Source: Roseibium alexandrii DFL-11 (GTDB taxonomy: Bacteria; Pseudomonadota; Alphaproteobacteria; Rhizobiales; Stappiaceae). From it: a stretch of DNA of 64,000 nucleotides. Both the position numbers and the translations under genes were made by a program. Below, in pieces: positions 51,978 to 59,505 of the stretch (position 1 is its first letter; every line of letters starts with the position of its first letter). The stretch lies in the NCBI RefSeq assembly GCF_000158095.2, contig NZ_CM011002.1:859541-923540 (forward strand), given 5' to 3'. The notes beneath the pieces are model-generated. The model ran no database searches. It saw only the letters and a list, made by a program, of their open reading frames with translations, and had not been told where the DNA came from.

Positions 51978-52712
51978 ATGTCCATTTTTGAAGGAAAAAG
52001 AGTAGCGGTTGTCGGTGGCGGCTCGGGGATCGGCCGAGCCGTGGCCGAAATGGCGCTGGCGCAGGGCGCGGACGTTTTTATTTCCAGCCGGGACACTGCA
52101 AAACTCAAACGCGTCGCGGAGAACAAGGTGGGCATGACCGTGCTGCCGTTGGATATGACGCATGAGACATCCAGAGCTGCATGGGCGGACCAACTCGGCC
52201 CGATTGATCATCTGGTGATCTCTGCGTCAAGTGCGGCCCACGGAGCGTTCTCCGATTTGGAAGAGGATGCACTCAGGGCAATGTTCGATGCGAAATTCTT
52301 CGGCCCCTACCTGACGGCAAAGGCAGCGCTACCACATCTTCGCGACGGCGGTTCGATCACGTTCTTCAGTGGTGTTCTGTCCCGCAGACCCGGAAGGAAC
52401 TGCTCAGGGTTGGGCGCTGTCAACGGAGCCGTGGAGAGCCTCACCTATGGACTGGCGCTGGAACTCGGTCCCCGGTTCCGGGTCAATTGCGTGTCTCCGG
52501 GCATGATCCGTTCTGATGCCTATGCGGCTGTGCCAGAGGCAGCAAGAGAGGAAATGTATGCAGCGACGGGCGAGTCGCTCCCGCTGGGCCGTGTTGGGAC
52601 AGTCGACGAAGCTGCGCAGGCCGCACTCTTCCTGATGGCGAACACCTTCACAAGCGGTCACGTTCTGGATGTCGATGGCGGCCATATGATCCGGCAATAC
52701 GCCACGCGGTAA
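51978..52712 (+). CDS. SDR-family protein lacking the YxxxK pair
   Basis: A 244-residue short-chain dehydrogenase/reductase. The cofactor motif GGGSGIGRAVAEMALAQGADVFISSRD is intact, and the C-terminus VLDVDGGHMIRQYATR is typical. At the catalytic site the sequence reads SGLGAVNGAVESL where the usual motif has YSASK before AAVE: the Tyr is replaced by Leu or Gly and the Lys by Asn. It may be a non-catalytic or mechanistically altered family member. It is the second gene of the operon divergent from LysR. Confidence 0.85.
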   Translation: MSIFEGKRVAVVGGGSGIGRAVAEMALAQGADVFISSRDTAKLKRVAENKVGMTVLPLDMTHETSRAAWADQLGPIDHLVISASSAAHGAFSDLEEDALRAMFDAKFFGPYLTAKAALPHLRDGGSITFFSGVLSRRPGRNCSGLGAVNGAVESLTYGLALELGPRFRVNCVSPGMIRSDAYAAVPEAAREEMYAATGESLPLGRVGTVDEAAQAALFLMANTFTSGHVLDVDGGHMIRQYATR

Positions 52713-52767
52713 GGCCGAAGCCGGCAATCAACCACCCATGATTGCCGGGCGGTTGCTGGTGGTCTGT

Positions 52768-53652
52768 CTAAAAATCGGTGCCACGTGTTTCTGTGCCGTT
52801 CGCCAGCCACTCGAACACATCGGCCCAAAGCGGTGCGCACTCTGGTTTGAAGGCGCCTTCATGCCCGATCCGCTTGACGTTGAGGTCTTTCGGGGAGGTC
52901 AAGGTCAGGGACTTGGGCGCATTCGGATAAGCGTCCAGAAGGACTTCATGGGCCTTGGGTGTCGCAATCGGGTCGTCTGTAAAGAGCCAGCTGCGGATCG
53001 GCGAACGGACCTGATCATAATGCTGCGGCGCCAGTGTGCTCTCAAAGTCCTTTTGAAAGTAGGTCGGCCTGTGGCTCCACCTTCGCCAGGTCTTGAAGAC
53101 TTCCGGCGGTAGGGCTTCTCCGCGCCATCCGCCGATCGGTTTCAGCTGACCATGCCGCATCAAGGAATAACTGCCGAGACCCCACCAGAAATAGGCTTCC
53201 ATCAGGCGGTAATGGGCCGCGTGATGACCGATGTATCCCGTGCTGACGGCCAGAAAGGCATTGCGCGCGATCTTGTCATGATTCGGCATCAGGCCAAGAA
53301 AATGCCCACCCACGCTATGCGCCAGATGCGTGATTGGCAGGTCCGGGGCCTTTGCCTCCAGAACATCGATTGTGGCCGGCATATCAAGACGGCCCCAGTC
53401 CGGCAGATCGATTGCGGAACGGGCGATCGAGGCTGTCTTGGACCCGCCGATCCCCCGGTAATCATAGGTCAGAACGACAGCGCCCTGTTCGGCCAGGTAA
53501 GCTGCCATATGCCTATAGAACCGCCGCGGAAATCCGGTTCCTGACGAGACCAGAATAGCGACCTTCGGCGAACGGCCAACATAAAGGTCTCCGGTCAGCT
53601 GCCAGCCGTCTTCTGCCTGAAAGGTTAGGGATTGGGGTTGGACGGTGCTCAT
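52768..53652 (-). CDS. Alpha/beta hydrolase (COG4757-like)
   Basis: A 294-residue alpha/beta-hydrolase-fold protein without a signal peptide. The nucleophile elbow is LAHSVGGHFLG (Ser), with upstream SSGTGFPRRFYRHMAAYLAEQGAVVLTYDYRGIGGS as the oxyanion strand. The late His is in RIGHEGAFKPE. Substrate unknown. It is transcribed in the same direction as, and 12 bp downstream of, the MarR gene, so it may be controlled by it. Confidence 0.82.
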   Translation of the reverse strand: MSTVQPQSLTFQAEDGWQLTGDLYVGRSPKVAILVSSGTGFPRRFYRHMAAYLAEQGAVVLTYDYRGIGGSKTASIARSAIDLPDWGRLDMPATIDVLEAKAPDLPITHLAHSVGGHFLGLMPNHDKIARNAFLAVSTGYIGHHAAHYRLMEAYFWWGLGSYSLMRHGQLKPIGGWRGEALPPEVFKTWRRWSHRPTYFQKDFESTLAPQHYDQVRSPIRSWLFTDDPIATPKAHEVLLDAYPNAPKSLTLTSPKDLNVKRIGHEGAFKPECAPLWADVFEWLANGTETRGTDF

Positions 53653-53664
53653 GGTTCAGCTCCT

Positions 53665-54156
53665 TCACGACGGGGATTGGCCTTTGTCCGTGTCCGGCCC
53701 ATCGGATTGACCGGCACTTGGTCCGTTGATGATAGTGTCTGCGTTGGTGGCGAGATGGTGGAGGAACCGGCCGATGACGTCCTGTTCGTCTGCTGTAAAC
53801 GGGGCAAGCAGGGCGGCGTTGTAGTGCCGCGTGTGGAGGCTTGCTTCTTGAGCGGCCGTCCGGCCGGTGTCTTCCAGGTAGACCCGCGTGACGCGTCCAT
53901 CGACCGGGCAGGGGCTGCGCCTGACCAGTTGTTTCTCGCACATTCGGTCGATCAGCCCGGTGAGACTGGACTTCCCCATGGAAAGACGGTTTGCGATTTC
54001 GGAAACCGGTTGTCCGTCCTTTTCATTGAGCAGAAAGAGGACGGCGATCTGTGTGATCGTAAGCCCCGTGTTTTGCCGGGCCCGGTGATCTGCCGCGCGG
54101 AACACAGCCGAATAGGCGACTTGCAGAAGATAGAAGACGCGAAGTTTCTTGGACAT
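53665..54156 (-). CDS. MarR-family transcriptional regulator
   Basis: A 163-residue regulator with the winged-helix core (TITQIAVLFLLNEKDGQPVSEIANRLSMGKSSLTGLIDRMCEKQLVRRSPCPVDGRVTRVYLEDTG) and helical N- and C-termini for dimerisation. The wing has DGRVTRVYL, where the typical family motif is DxR. The Ser/Gly/Asp-rich C-terminus is disordered. An inverted repeat lies 26 bp upstream of the start. It is probably autoregulated and controls the downstream hydrolase. Confidence 0.88.
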   Translation of the reverse strand: MSKKLRVFYLLQVAYSAVFRAADHRARQNTGLTITQIAVLFLLNEKDGQPVSEIANRLSMGKSSLTGLIDRMCEKQLVRRSPCPVDGRVTRVYLEDTGRTAAQEASLHTRHYNAALLAPFTADEQDVIGRFLHHLATNADTIINGPSAGQSDGPDTDKGQSPS

Positions 54157-54615
54157 CTGTTTGGTTCGAATGTGGACTAATTTAGTTTATATACGAACTA
54201 ATATTACGGCAAACAAGGTTCTTTTTGACGTAAACGGAATGGTGGTTTTGACGGCAATCGCACTTGGAATTTGGAGCAAGCGTTGCTGGCCGCACGCTTC
54301 GAAAAGAATGAATCTCTTCAGCTAAATATCTGAGCGGCGAATTTGGATGTTCTGTGTTTCTGATCATGAAATTCAGGTCCGCCTATCCGCTGCAAATTAT
54401 TGCGAATGAACAAAAAATTCGCTTGCTGTTGATCGCAAATAATGGACATGTTGTTTGGTAGTAGGCGCCGTGGGGCAAGACTATCATTTTACTCAAACAG
54501 CAGTGAACCGCCGCATCAGGCTTGCGGTGGCGAGCGGCTCTGTGTGCGTCCGGCACGGATTGATCGGCCCAGATGGGTTGTACTCCGGGCAGCGCTTTGC
54601 AACAGTAGGGTGGTC
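54157..54615. other. Divergent intergenic region with MarR operator
   Basis: About 460 bp between the MarR gene and the RimB-like operon. The TTAGTT/AACTAA repeat (54182-54201) is near the MarR start. The frame of the next gene stays open upstream to 54442, but that extension has poor protein character, so I call the rest non-coding. Confidence 0.5.
54182..54201. promoter_or_regulatory. Inverted repeat TTAGTT-N8-AACTAA, likely MarR site
   Basis: A perfect six-base inverted repeat with an eight-base spacer, starting 26 bp upstream of the MarR start codon, a position and size usual for MarR autoregulation. Confidence 0.55.
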
Positions 54616-55092
54616 ATGGATGAAATGACGGACAAACCAGAACCGGACACGCCGAAGCGCAAGGAACGCCCGCTCACAATCATTGGCTGGATGGAGCGAG
54701 TCAGCCTGCCTGATTTGGATCTTTTCGGCGTAAAAGCGAAGATTGATACGGGCGCGCGGACGTCTGCACTGCATGTCAGTGAAATCGAACATTTTGAACA
54801 GGATGGGGAACCCTGGGTCCGTTTTCTGACGTTGGACGCGGATGGACAAGGCGACCACTACGCCACCGCAAAAATTCATTCTGACCGGTGGATCAAGAAC
54901 ACAAGCGGTATCCCTGAAGAGCGGATCATCATCCGGACCCGGGCGCGGTTCGGAAACCGAACCTGGACCATTGATGTTTCTTTATCCGATCGCACAAACA
55001 TGACGTTCCCGATGATCGTCGGGCGCTCTGCTTTGAAAAATCACGCGATCGCCGTCCATACCCGCCGCGCTTATTTGATCAGCGAGAAATGA
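54616..55092 (+). CDS. Retropepsin-like protease (RimB-like, DUF785)
   Basis: A 158-residue protein annotated in other genomes as ATP-dependent zinc protease; the family is now known as retropepsin-like aspartic proteases. IIGWMERVSLPDLDLFGVKAKIDTGARTSALHVSEIE holds the DTGA active-site motif. The N-terminal 20 residues are charged and disordered. ATG at 54616 is used with AGGGTGG upstream; the frame is open farther upstream. It is the first gene of a three-gene unit with rimK, where the protease removes glutamate tails added by RimK to ribosomal protein S6. Confidence 0.78.
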   Translation: MDEMTDKPEPDTPKRKERPLTIIGWMERVSLPDLDLFGVKAKIDTGARTSALHVSEIEHFEQDGEPWVRFLTLDADGQGDHYATAKIHSDRWIKNTSGIPEERIIIRTRARFGNRTWTIDVSLSDRTNMTFPMIVGRSALKNHAIAVHTRRAYLISEK

Positions 55093-55116
55093 CGAATTCA
55101 GCTGAAAGGACGTATT

Positions 55117-56022
55117 ATGAAAATTGCAATGCTGGCCCGGAACGCCAAACTCTATTCCCACCAACGTCTGAAAGAGGCTGCGGAAACGCGCGGACATGAG
55201 CTGGAAATCATCGACACCTTACGGTGTTACATGAACATCGCGTCGCGGCGGCCGGAAGTTTACTATAACGGGGAGAAGCTGACCGGATTTGATGCCGTTA
55301 TTCCGCGGATTGGAGCATCTGTGACCTTTTACGGCATGGCGGTCCTGCGGCAGTTTGAAATGATGGGCGTCTATCCGCTGAATGAAAGCGTCGCGATCGG
55401 ACGCTCGCGTGACAAGCTGCGCTCCATGCAGTTGATGGCCCGTGATGGAATCGGGCTACCAGTGACGACCTTTGCCCATGATCCGAAACAGACAGAAGAA
55501 GTCTTGAGGCTTGCAGGCGGGGCTCCGATCGTTATCAAGCTTTTGGAAGGCACGCAGGGGATCGGTGTGGTTCTAGCGGATTCCGACCGGTCGGCGAAAT
55601 CCGTTGTCGAGGCGTTTCGCGGTGCCGGCGTGAACATCATGCTGCAGGAATTCATCAAGGAAGCCGGTGGCACCGATATCCGGGCGATTGTGATTGGCGG
55701 TAAGGTTGTCGCTGCCATGAAGCGGACCGGGGCGGAAGGCGATTTCCGCTCTAACTTGCACCGCGGCGGATCTGCGCAGGTGGTTAAACTGTCAAGCGAA
55801 GAGCGGGCAACGGCCGTTCGCGCGGCCAAAAGCCTTGGGCTGAACGTGTGCGGCGTCGATATGCTGCGGTCCAACCACGGGCCGGTCATCATGGAGGTCA
55901 ATTCGTCCCCGGGCCTGGAAGGCGTTGAAAAGGCAACCGGGCTTGATATCGCCGGCAAGATCATCGAGTACATGGAGAAGCACGCCAAATCTGGCGCGAC
56001 CAGAACGAAGGGCAGCGGTTGA
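55117..56022 (+). CDS. rimK: Ribosomal protein S6--L-glutamate ligase
   Basis: A 301-residue ATP-grasp enzyme that adds glutamates to the C-terminus of ribosomal protein S6. [32 protein letters not shown] starts it, and the ATP-grasp core follows ([86 protein letters not shown]). Strong Shine-Dalgarno sequence AAAGGACG. It overlaps the next gene by one base and follows the protease by 24 bp. Confidence 0.92.
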   Translation: MKIAMLARNAKLYSHQRLKEAAETRGHELEIIDTLRCYMNIASRRPEVYYNGEKLTGFDAVIPRIGASVTFYGMAVLRQFEMMGVYPLNESVAIGRSRDKLRSMQLMARDGIGLPVTTFAHDPKQTEEVLRLAGGAPIVIKLLEGTQGIGVVLADSDRSAKSVVEAFRGAGVNIMLQEFIKEAGGTDIRAIVIGGKVVAAMKRTGAEGDFRSNLHRGGSAQVVKLSSEERATAVRAAKSLGLNVCGVDMLRSNHGPVIMEVNSSPGLEGVEKATGLDIAGKIIEYMEKHAKSGATRTKGSG

Positions 56023-57065
56023 TGGCACCGCGCGCGGCCTTCGAGATCGGCCAATACAAGGTTCCGGCAGGAACCCGGCAAACAGTCGATGTGCCGGTTA
56101 GCGTACTCTCAGATCACACACCGGTTACGATGTCCGTGCACGTCGTCCACGGCAAACGCAGCGGACCAACGATCTTTGTCAGCGGTGGTGTTCACGGCGA
56201 TGAGGTCATCGGTGTTGAGATCATCCGGCGTTTGTTGAAGGCGCCAGGCCTTGCCGCGATGCGGGGTACTTTGCTTGCGATCCCGATCGTCAACGCCTTT
56301 GGTTTTATCAACCACTCCAGATACCTGCCGGACAGGCGCGACCTGAACCGCATGTTTCCAGGTTCTGCAAGCGGGCCTTTGGCGTCGCGTCTGGCGCACC
56401 AGTTCATGAACGAGATCGTGCAGAGATCGGATCTCGGCATTGACCTTCATTCTGCTGCGATCCACCGGATCAACTATCCTCAGGTGCGGGTCTCTCCGGA
56501 CAATGAGCGGACCATGGAGCTCGCCAAAATTTTTGGCTCTCCGATTATCATGCGTTCGCCAATCCGCGACGGATCGCTGCGCCAAGCCGCTGCAGACGCC
56601 GGCAAGGATGTGCTTCTGTTCGAAGCGGGCGAGGGACTGCGCTTTGATGAGTTGTCCGTTCGCGCCGGTGTCGCCGGGGTGTTGCGGATCATGCGGCATT
56701 TCAAAATGCTGACCGCCAAGGGAATCTCCAAACCAAAGTCGGGTCCCTGGGTGTGCAGGTCCAGCAAGTGGCTGCGGGCACCGATGGGTGGACTGTTGCG
56801 GATCTTTAAAGCCGATGGCGAATTGGTGCGTGAGGGTACCGTTTTGGGTGCGGTGTCTGATCCGTTCGGCGAGCGGGAACAAGATATCATTGCGCCGTTT
56901 GACGGGGTGATTGTTGGCCGCGCAGTCATGCCGGTCGTCAACGAGGGCGATGCCGTGTTTCACCTCGGGCGTGTGATGTCCGTTTCTCGGGCGGAAGGCA
57001 CTTTGGAAAATCTCAGCAACCAGCTCGAGGACGATCCGATGTTTGATGAAGACGAGATCATCTGA
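56022..57065 (+). CDS. AstE/AspA-family metallohydrolase
   Basis: A 347-residue succinylglutamate-desuccinylase/aspartoacylase-family protein (M14-like). The zinc site is SGGVHGDEVIGVEI (His and Glu), later DLHSAAIHRINYP (His). DRRDLNRMFPGSASGPLASRLAHQFM is the substrate-facing segment. The ATG overlaps the RimK stop codon (TGATG at 56020-56024), so the two are tightly coupled. The substrate is unknown, but the pairing suggests it acts on glutamyl or acylated amino groups made or used by RimK. Confidence 0.85.
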   Translation: MAPRAAFEIGQYKVPAGTRQTVDVPVSVLSDHTPVTMSVHVVHGKRSGPTIFVSGGVHGDEVIGVEIIRRLLKAPGLAAMRGTLLAIPIVNAFGFINHSRYLPDRRDLNRMFPGSASGPLASRLAHQFMNEIVQRSDLGIDLHSAAIHRINYPQVRVSPDNERTMELAKIFGSPIIMRSPIRDGSLRQAAADAGKDVLLFEAGEGLRFDELSVRAGVAGVLRIMRHFKMLTAKGISKPKSGPWVCRSSKWLRAPMGGLLRIFKADGELVREGTVLGAVSDPFGEREQDIIAPFDGVIVGRAVMPVVNEGDAVFHLGRVMSVSRAEGTLENLSNQLEDDPMFDEDEII

Positions 57066-57117
57066 TCGGGATGAACAGTTGTCGCTTCAATCGACACCAA
57101 GCGCGAAGCCAAGCCGG

Positions 57118-58020
57118 TCAAGGATCTGGCTTCTTCAAATATTCCACCACCGTCCCGAGCGGAGATTTTGCATCCAGTTTGTGAAGCGTTTTGATGGTGA
57201 GTTTTTTCTGCAGGGCGACTTTTTCTGGAAACGGAGCAACCAGGTTTCCGGTCTTCAGCTCCTGCCGCACCAGTAAATCGTGTCCGATCAAGACGCCTGC
57301 GCCATTCCTACACTCCTGCAGTGCCAGTGAATAAAGAGAAAACTCAGGTCCTGACTTTAGGAGCCGTTTGCCCTCCGAGATGTGCGAGAGCCAAGTCTCC
57401 CAGTCCGATTTCCAGGTGGTATCATATAGAAACGTCGCGCTCGCCAGATCATCCAGGGTGCGGAGTTTCAGCGCAGTCTCCGGCGGGCACACTGGATATA
57501 TCGTGTCCGATCCAATGAAGATTTCATTGCCGCAGTCATCTTCTTTGCTGCTGAAAAAGATCGAAAGATCAAAGGGTTCGCGCGCAAGATTTGGCGGCTC
57601 CTCCATGGCCGTCAGGGAGAGGGACAGGTCCGGTATTGTAGCCCTTAAGCCCGGCAGGCGCGGCGAGATCCACAACTGAGATATGCTCGGTGTGGCCGCA
57701 ATCCGGATTTCATGTGGGTTGGCGGTTGCCCTAAGGGTTTGCACCGAAGACGCCATTGTGTCGAAGGCCGCTATGAAGCCGGGCAAGACGGTCGCGCCCA
57801 ATGGTGTCAACTGAACGCCTTTGGCGTTGCGTTTGAATAGCTTTTTGCCTGTCCAGGTTTCGAGGCTTTTAATCTGCTGTGCAACCGCAGCTGGTGTAAC
57901 GCATAGCTCGTCGGCGGCTGCTGAAAAACTGTTGAGCCGAGCAGCAGCCTCGAAAGCCTTCAAAGCATTGAGCGGCGGCATTTTCGGTCGTGGAGGGGTA
58001 ACTGCCATCGTAGATCTCAT
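57118..58020 (-). CDS. LysR-family transcriptional regulator (GcvA-like)
   Basis: A 300-residue LysR protein. The N-terminal helix-turn-helix (PPLNALKAFEAAARLNSFSAAADELCVTPAAVAQQIKSLETWTGKKLFKRNAKGVQLTPLG) starts in a way typical of the GcvA branch. The C-terminal domain is an effector-binding domain. ATG at 58020 or 58008 is likely; an open extension to 58173 is not favoured. It is divergent from the SHMT-like gene, with a TAGATAATCTA palindrome between them, and probably regulates it. Confidence 0.88.
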   Translation of the reverse strand: MRSTMAVTPPRPKMPPLNALKAFEAAARLNSFSAAADELCVTPAAVAQQIKSLETWTGKKLFKRNAKGVQLTPLGATVLPGFIAAFDTMASSVQTLRATANPHEIRIAATPSISQLWISPRLPGLRATIPDLSLSLTAMEEPPNLAREPFDLSIFFSSKEDDCGNEIFIGSDTIYPVCPPETALKLRTLDDLASATFLYDTTWKSDWETWLSHISEGKRLLKSGPEFSLYSLALQECRNGAGVLIGHDLLVRQELKTGNLVAPFPEKVALQKKLTIKTLHKLDAKSPLGTVVEYLKKPDP

Positions 58021-58026
58021 AAGGCA

Positions 58027-58037
58027 TAGATAATCTA
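58027..58037. promoter_or_regulatory. Palindrome TAGATAATCTA between LysR and SHMT-like genes
   Basis: A perfect 11-base palindrome (TAGAT-A-ATCTA) just upstream of the LysR start codon and 80 bp upstream of the SHMT-like start, matching the T-N-A symmetric pattern of LysR sites. Confidence 0.5.
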
Positions 58038-58116
58038 GGGCAAATAAATAGCAAAACTCGTTTGCAGGTTCCACCACCATTTGCTTTCGTTCCAACCAAC
58101 AGAGCGGGAGAGCGAA

Positions 58117-59442
58117 ATGACTGCATTGGAAAGAAGAGACTGGGTACCGGACGCCTGCGAGGCTTATGTTCAAGAACTGGCGGCCCGAACCGCCCTAGCC
58201 AATCTGGAGGAGACGCAGGCGCGCATCGACGCGTTGATCGCAAAGAATCTCCAGATCCATGACCGCGACTGCTTCAATCTCAATCCGGCGACCAACGTTA
58301 TGAACCCAAAAGCCGAAGCTGCGCTCGCTGCCGGGCTCGGGTCGCGGCCGTCGCTCGGGTATCCGGGCGACAAGTACGAAATGGGCCTGGAAGCGATCGA
58401 GGAAATCGAGGTCATCTGCGCCGAACTCTGCGCGGAAGTGTTTCAGGCGAATTACGCCGAAATCCGGGTTGGCTCCGGCGCGCTGGCCAATCTCTATGCC
58501 TTCATGGCGACCTGCCGTCCCGGCGATACGATCATTGCGCCACCCGCGTCCATCGGCGGTCACGTGACCCACCACGCCGCCGGATGTGCCGGTCTCTATG
58601 GCCTTGATATTCACGAAGCGCCAGTGAGCGCGGATGGCTACACGGTCGATCTTGACGGGCTGAAGGAACTGGCTGGCCGCGTGAAACCGCAACTGATCAC
58701 CATTGGCGGCAGCCTCAATCTCTTCCCGCATCCGGTCCGGGAGATCCGCGAGATTGCCGACGGGTGTGGGGCCAAGGTTCTCTTCGATGCGGCTCACCAA
58801 TGCGGGATCATTGCCGGCAAGGCCTGGCCGAACCCACTCAAGGAAGGCGCTCACATGATGACGATGAGCACCTACAAGAGCCTTGGCGGACCAGCAGGTG
58901 GCTTGATTGTCACCAATGAAGCCGATCTGGCAGAACGGCTGGATGCGATTGCGTTTCCCGGCATGACGGCAAATTTTGATGCAGCCAAGTCCGCCGCGCT
59001 CGCAGTGACCATGCTGGACTGGAAGGCCTATGGCGAAGCTTATGCGGCCGAGATGATCGCTCTGTCACAAGAATTGGCAAAGGAACTGCAGGAGAACGGC
59101 GCGACAGTTTTCGGCGCGGGAAAGGGATTTACCCAGTCCCATCAGTTCGCGATAGAGGCGGCCAGTTTCGGTGGCGGGCAAGCGGCTTCGAAAAAACTGC
59201 GCCAAGCGGGTTTTCTGGCCTGTGGCATCGGTCTTCCGATTGCACCGGTTGAGGGAGACATGAACGGTTTGCGAATTGGAACCCCGGAATTGGTGCGCAG
59301 AGGCGTGACCGTAAAACACGCACCGAAATTGGCGGGGCTGATCGCTCGTGCTTTGACGACCAACGATCCGGCCACTCTTGCGCGGGAGGTCTCAGCATAC
59401 CGGGTTGAATTCAACGATGTGCACTTCGTTCTTCAGTCATGA
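58117..59442 (+). CDS. Serine hydroxymethyltransferase-like PLP enzyme
   Basis: A 441-residue fold-type I PLP protein aligned with SHMT along its length: GYPGDKYEMG, EIRVGSGALANLYAFMATCRPGDTIIAPPASIGGHVTHHAAG, VLFDAAHQCGIIAG (Asp for the pyridine N) and MSTYKSLGGPAGGLIV with the Schiff-base Lys. The residues that SHMT uses for folate-dependent cleavage differ: the SEN motif reads ATN (Glu to Thr) and the Tyr of YAEGYPG is Pro; THK reads TYK. It may be an aldolase or a hydroxymethyltransferase for alpha-substituted serines. ATG at 58117 follows GGGAG. Probably regulated by the divergent LysR. Confidence 0.85.
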   Translation: MTALERRDWVPDACEAYVQELAARTALANLEETQARIDALIAKNLQIHDRDCFNLNPATNVMNPKAEAALAAGLGSRPSLGYPGDKYEMGLEAIEEIEVICAELCAEVFQANYAEIRVGSGALANLYAFMATCRPGDTIIAPPASIGGHVTHHAAGCAGLYGLDIHEAPVSADGYTVDLDGLKELAGRVKPQLITIGGSLNLFPHPVREIREIADGCGAKVLFDAAHQCGIIAGKAWPNPLKEGAHMMTMSTYKSLGGPAGGLIVTNEADLAERLDAIAFPGMTANFDAAKSAALAVTMLDWKAYGEAYAAEMIALSQELAKELQENGATVFGAGKGFTQSHQFAIEAASFGGGQAASKKLRQAGFLACGIGLPIAPVEGDMNGLRIGTPELVRRGVTVKHAPKLAGLIARALTTNDPATLAREVSAYRVEFNDVHFVLQS

Positions 59443-59476
59443 TTTGCACACAAGACCATCCCGTGGCATGACGCGC

Positions 59477-59502
59477 GCAGGGACCGCTGTTTGAGTCCCT
59501 GC
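59477..59502 (+). other. Hairpin adjacent to the MATE start codon
   Basis: GCAGGGAC (59477-59484) and GTCCCTGC (59495-59502) form a perfect eight-pair stem with a ten-base loop, ending four bases before ATG 59506. It lies 35 bases after the SHMT-like stop and has no T run. It could occlude translation initiation of the MATE gene or act as a weak terminator. Confidence 0.45.
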
Positions 59503-59505
59503 AAA

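Noticed and set aside
54442..54615. N-terminal extension of the RimB-like protease
   Set aside because: The extra 58 residues look random in composition and do not extend the family; an ATG with an AGGGTGG site follows.
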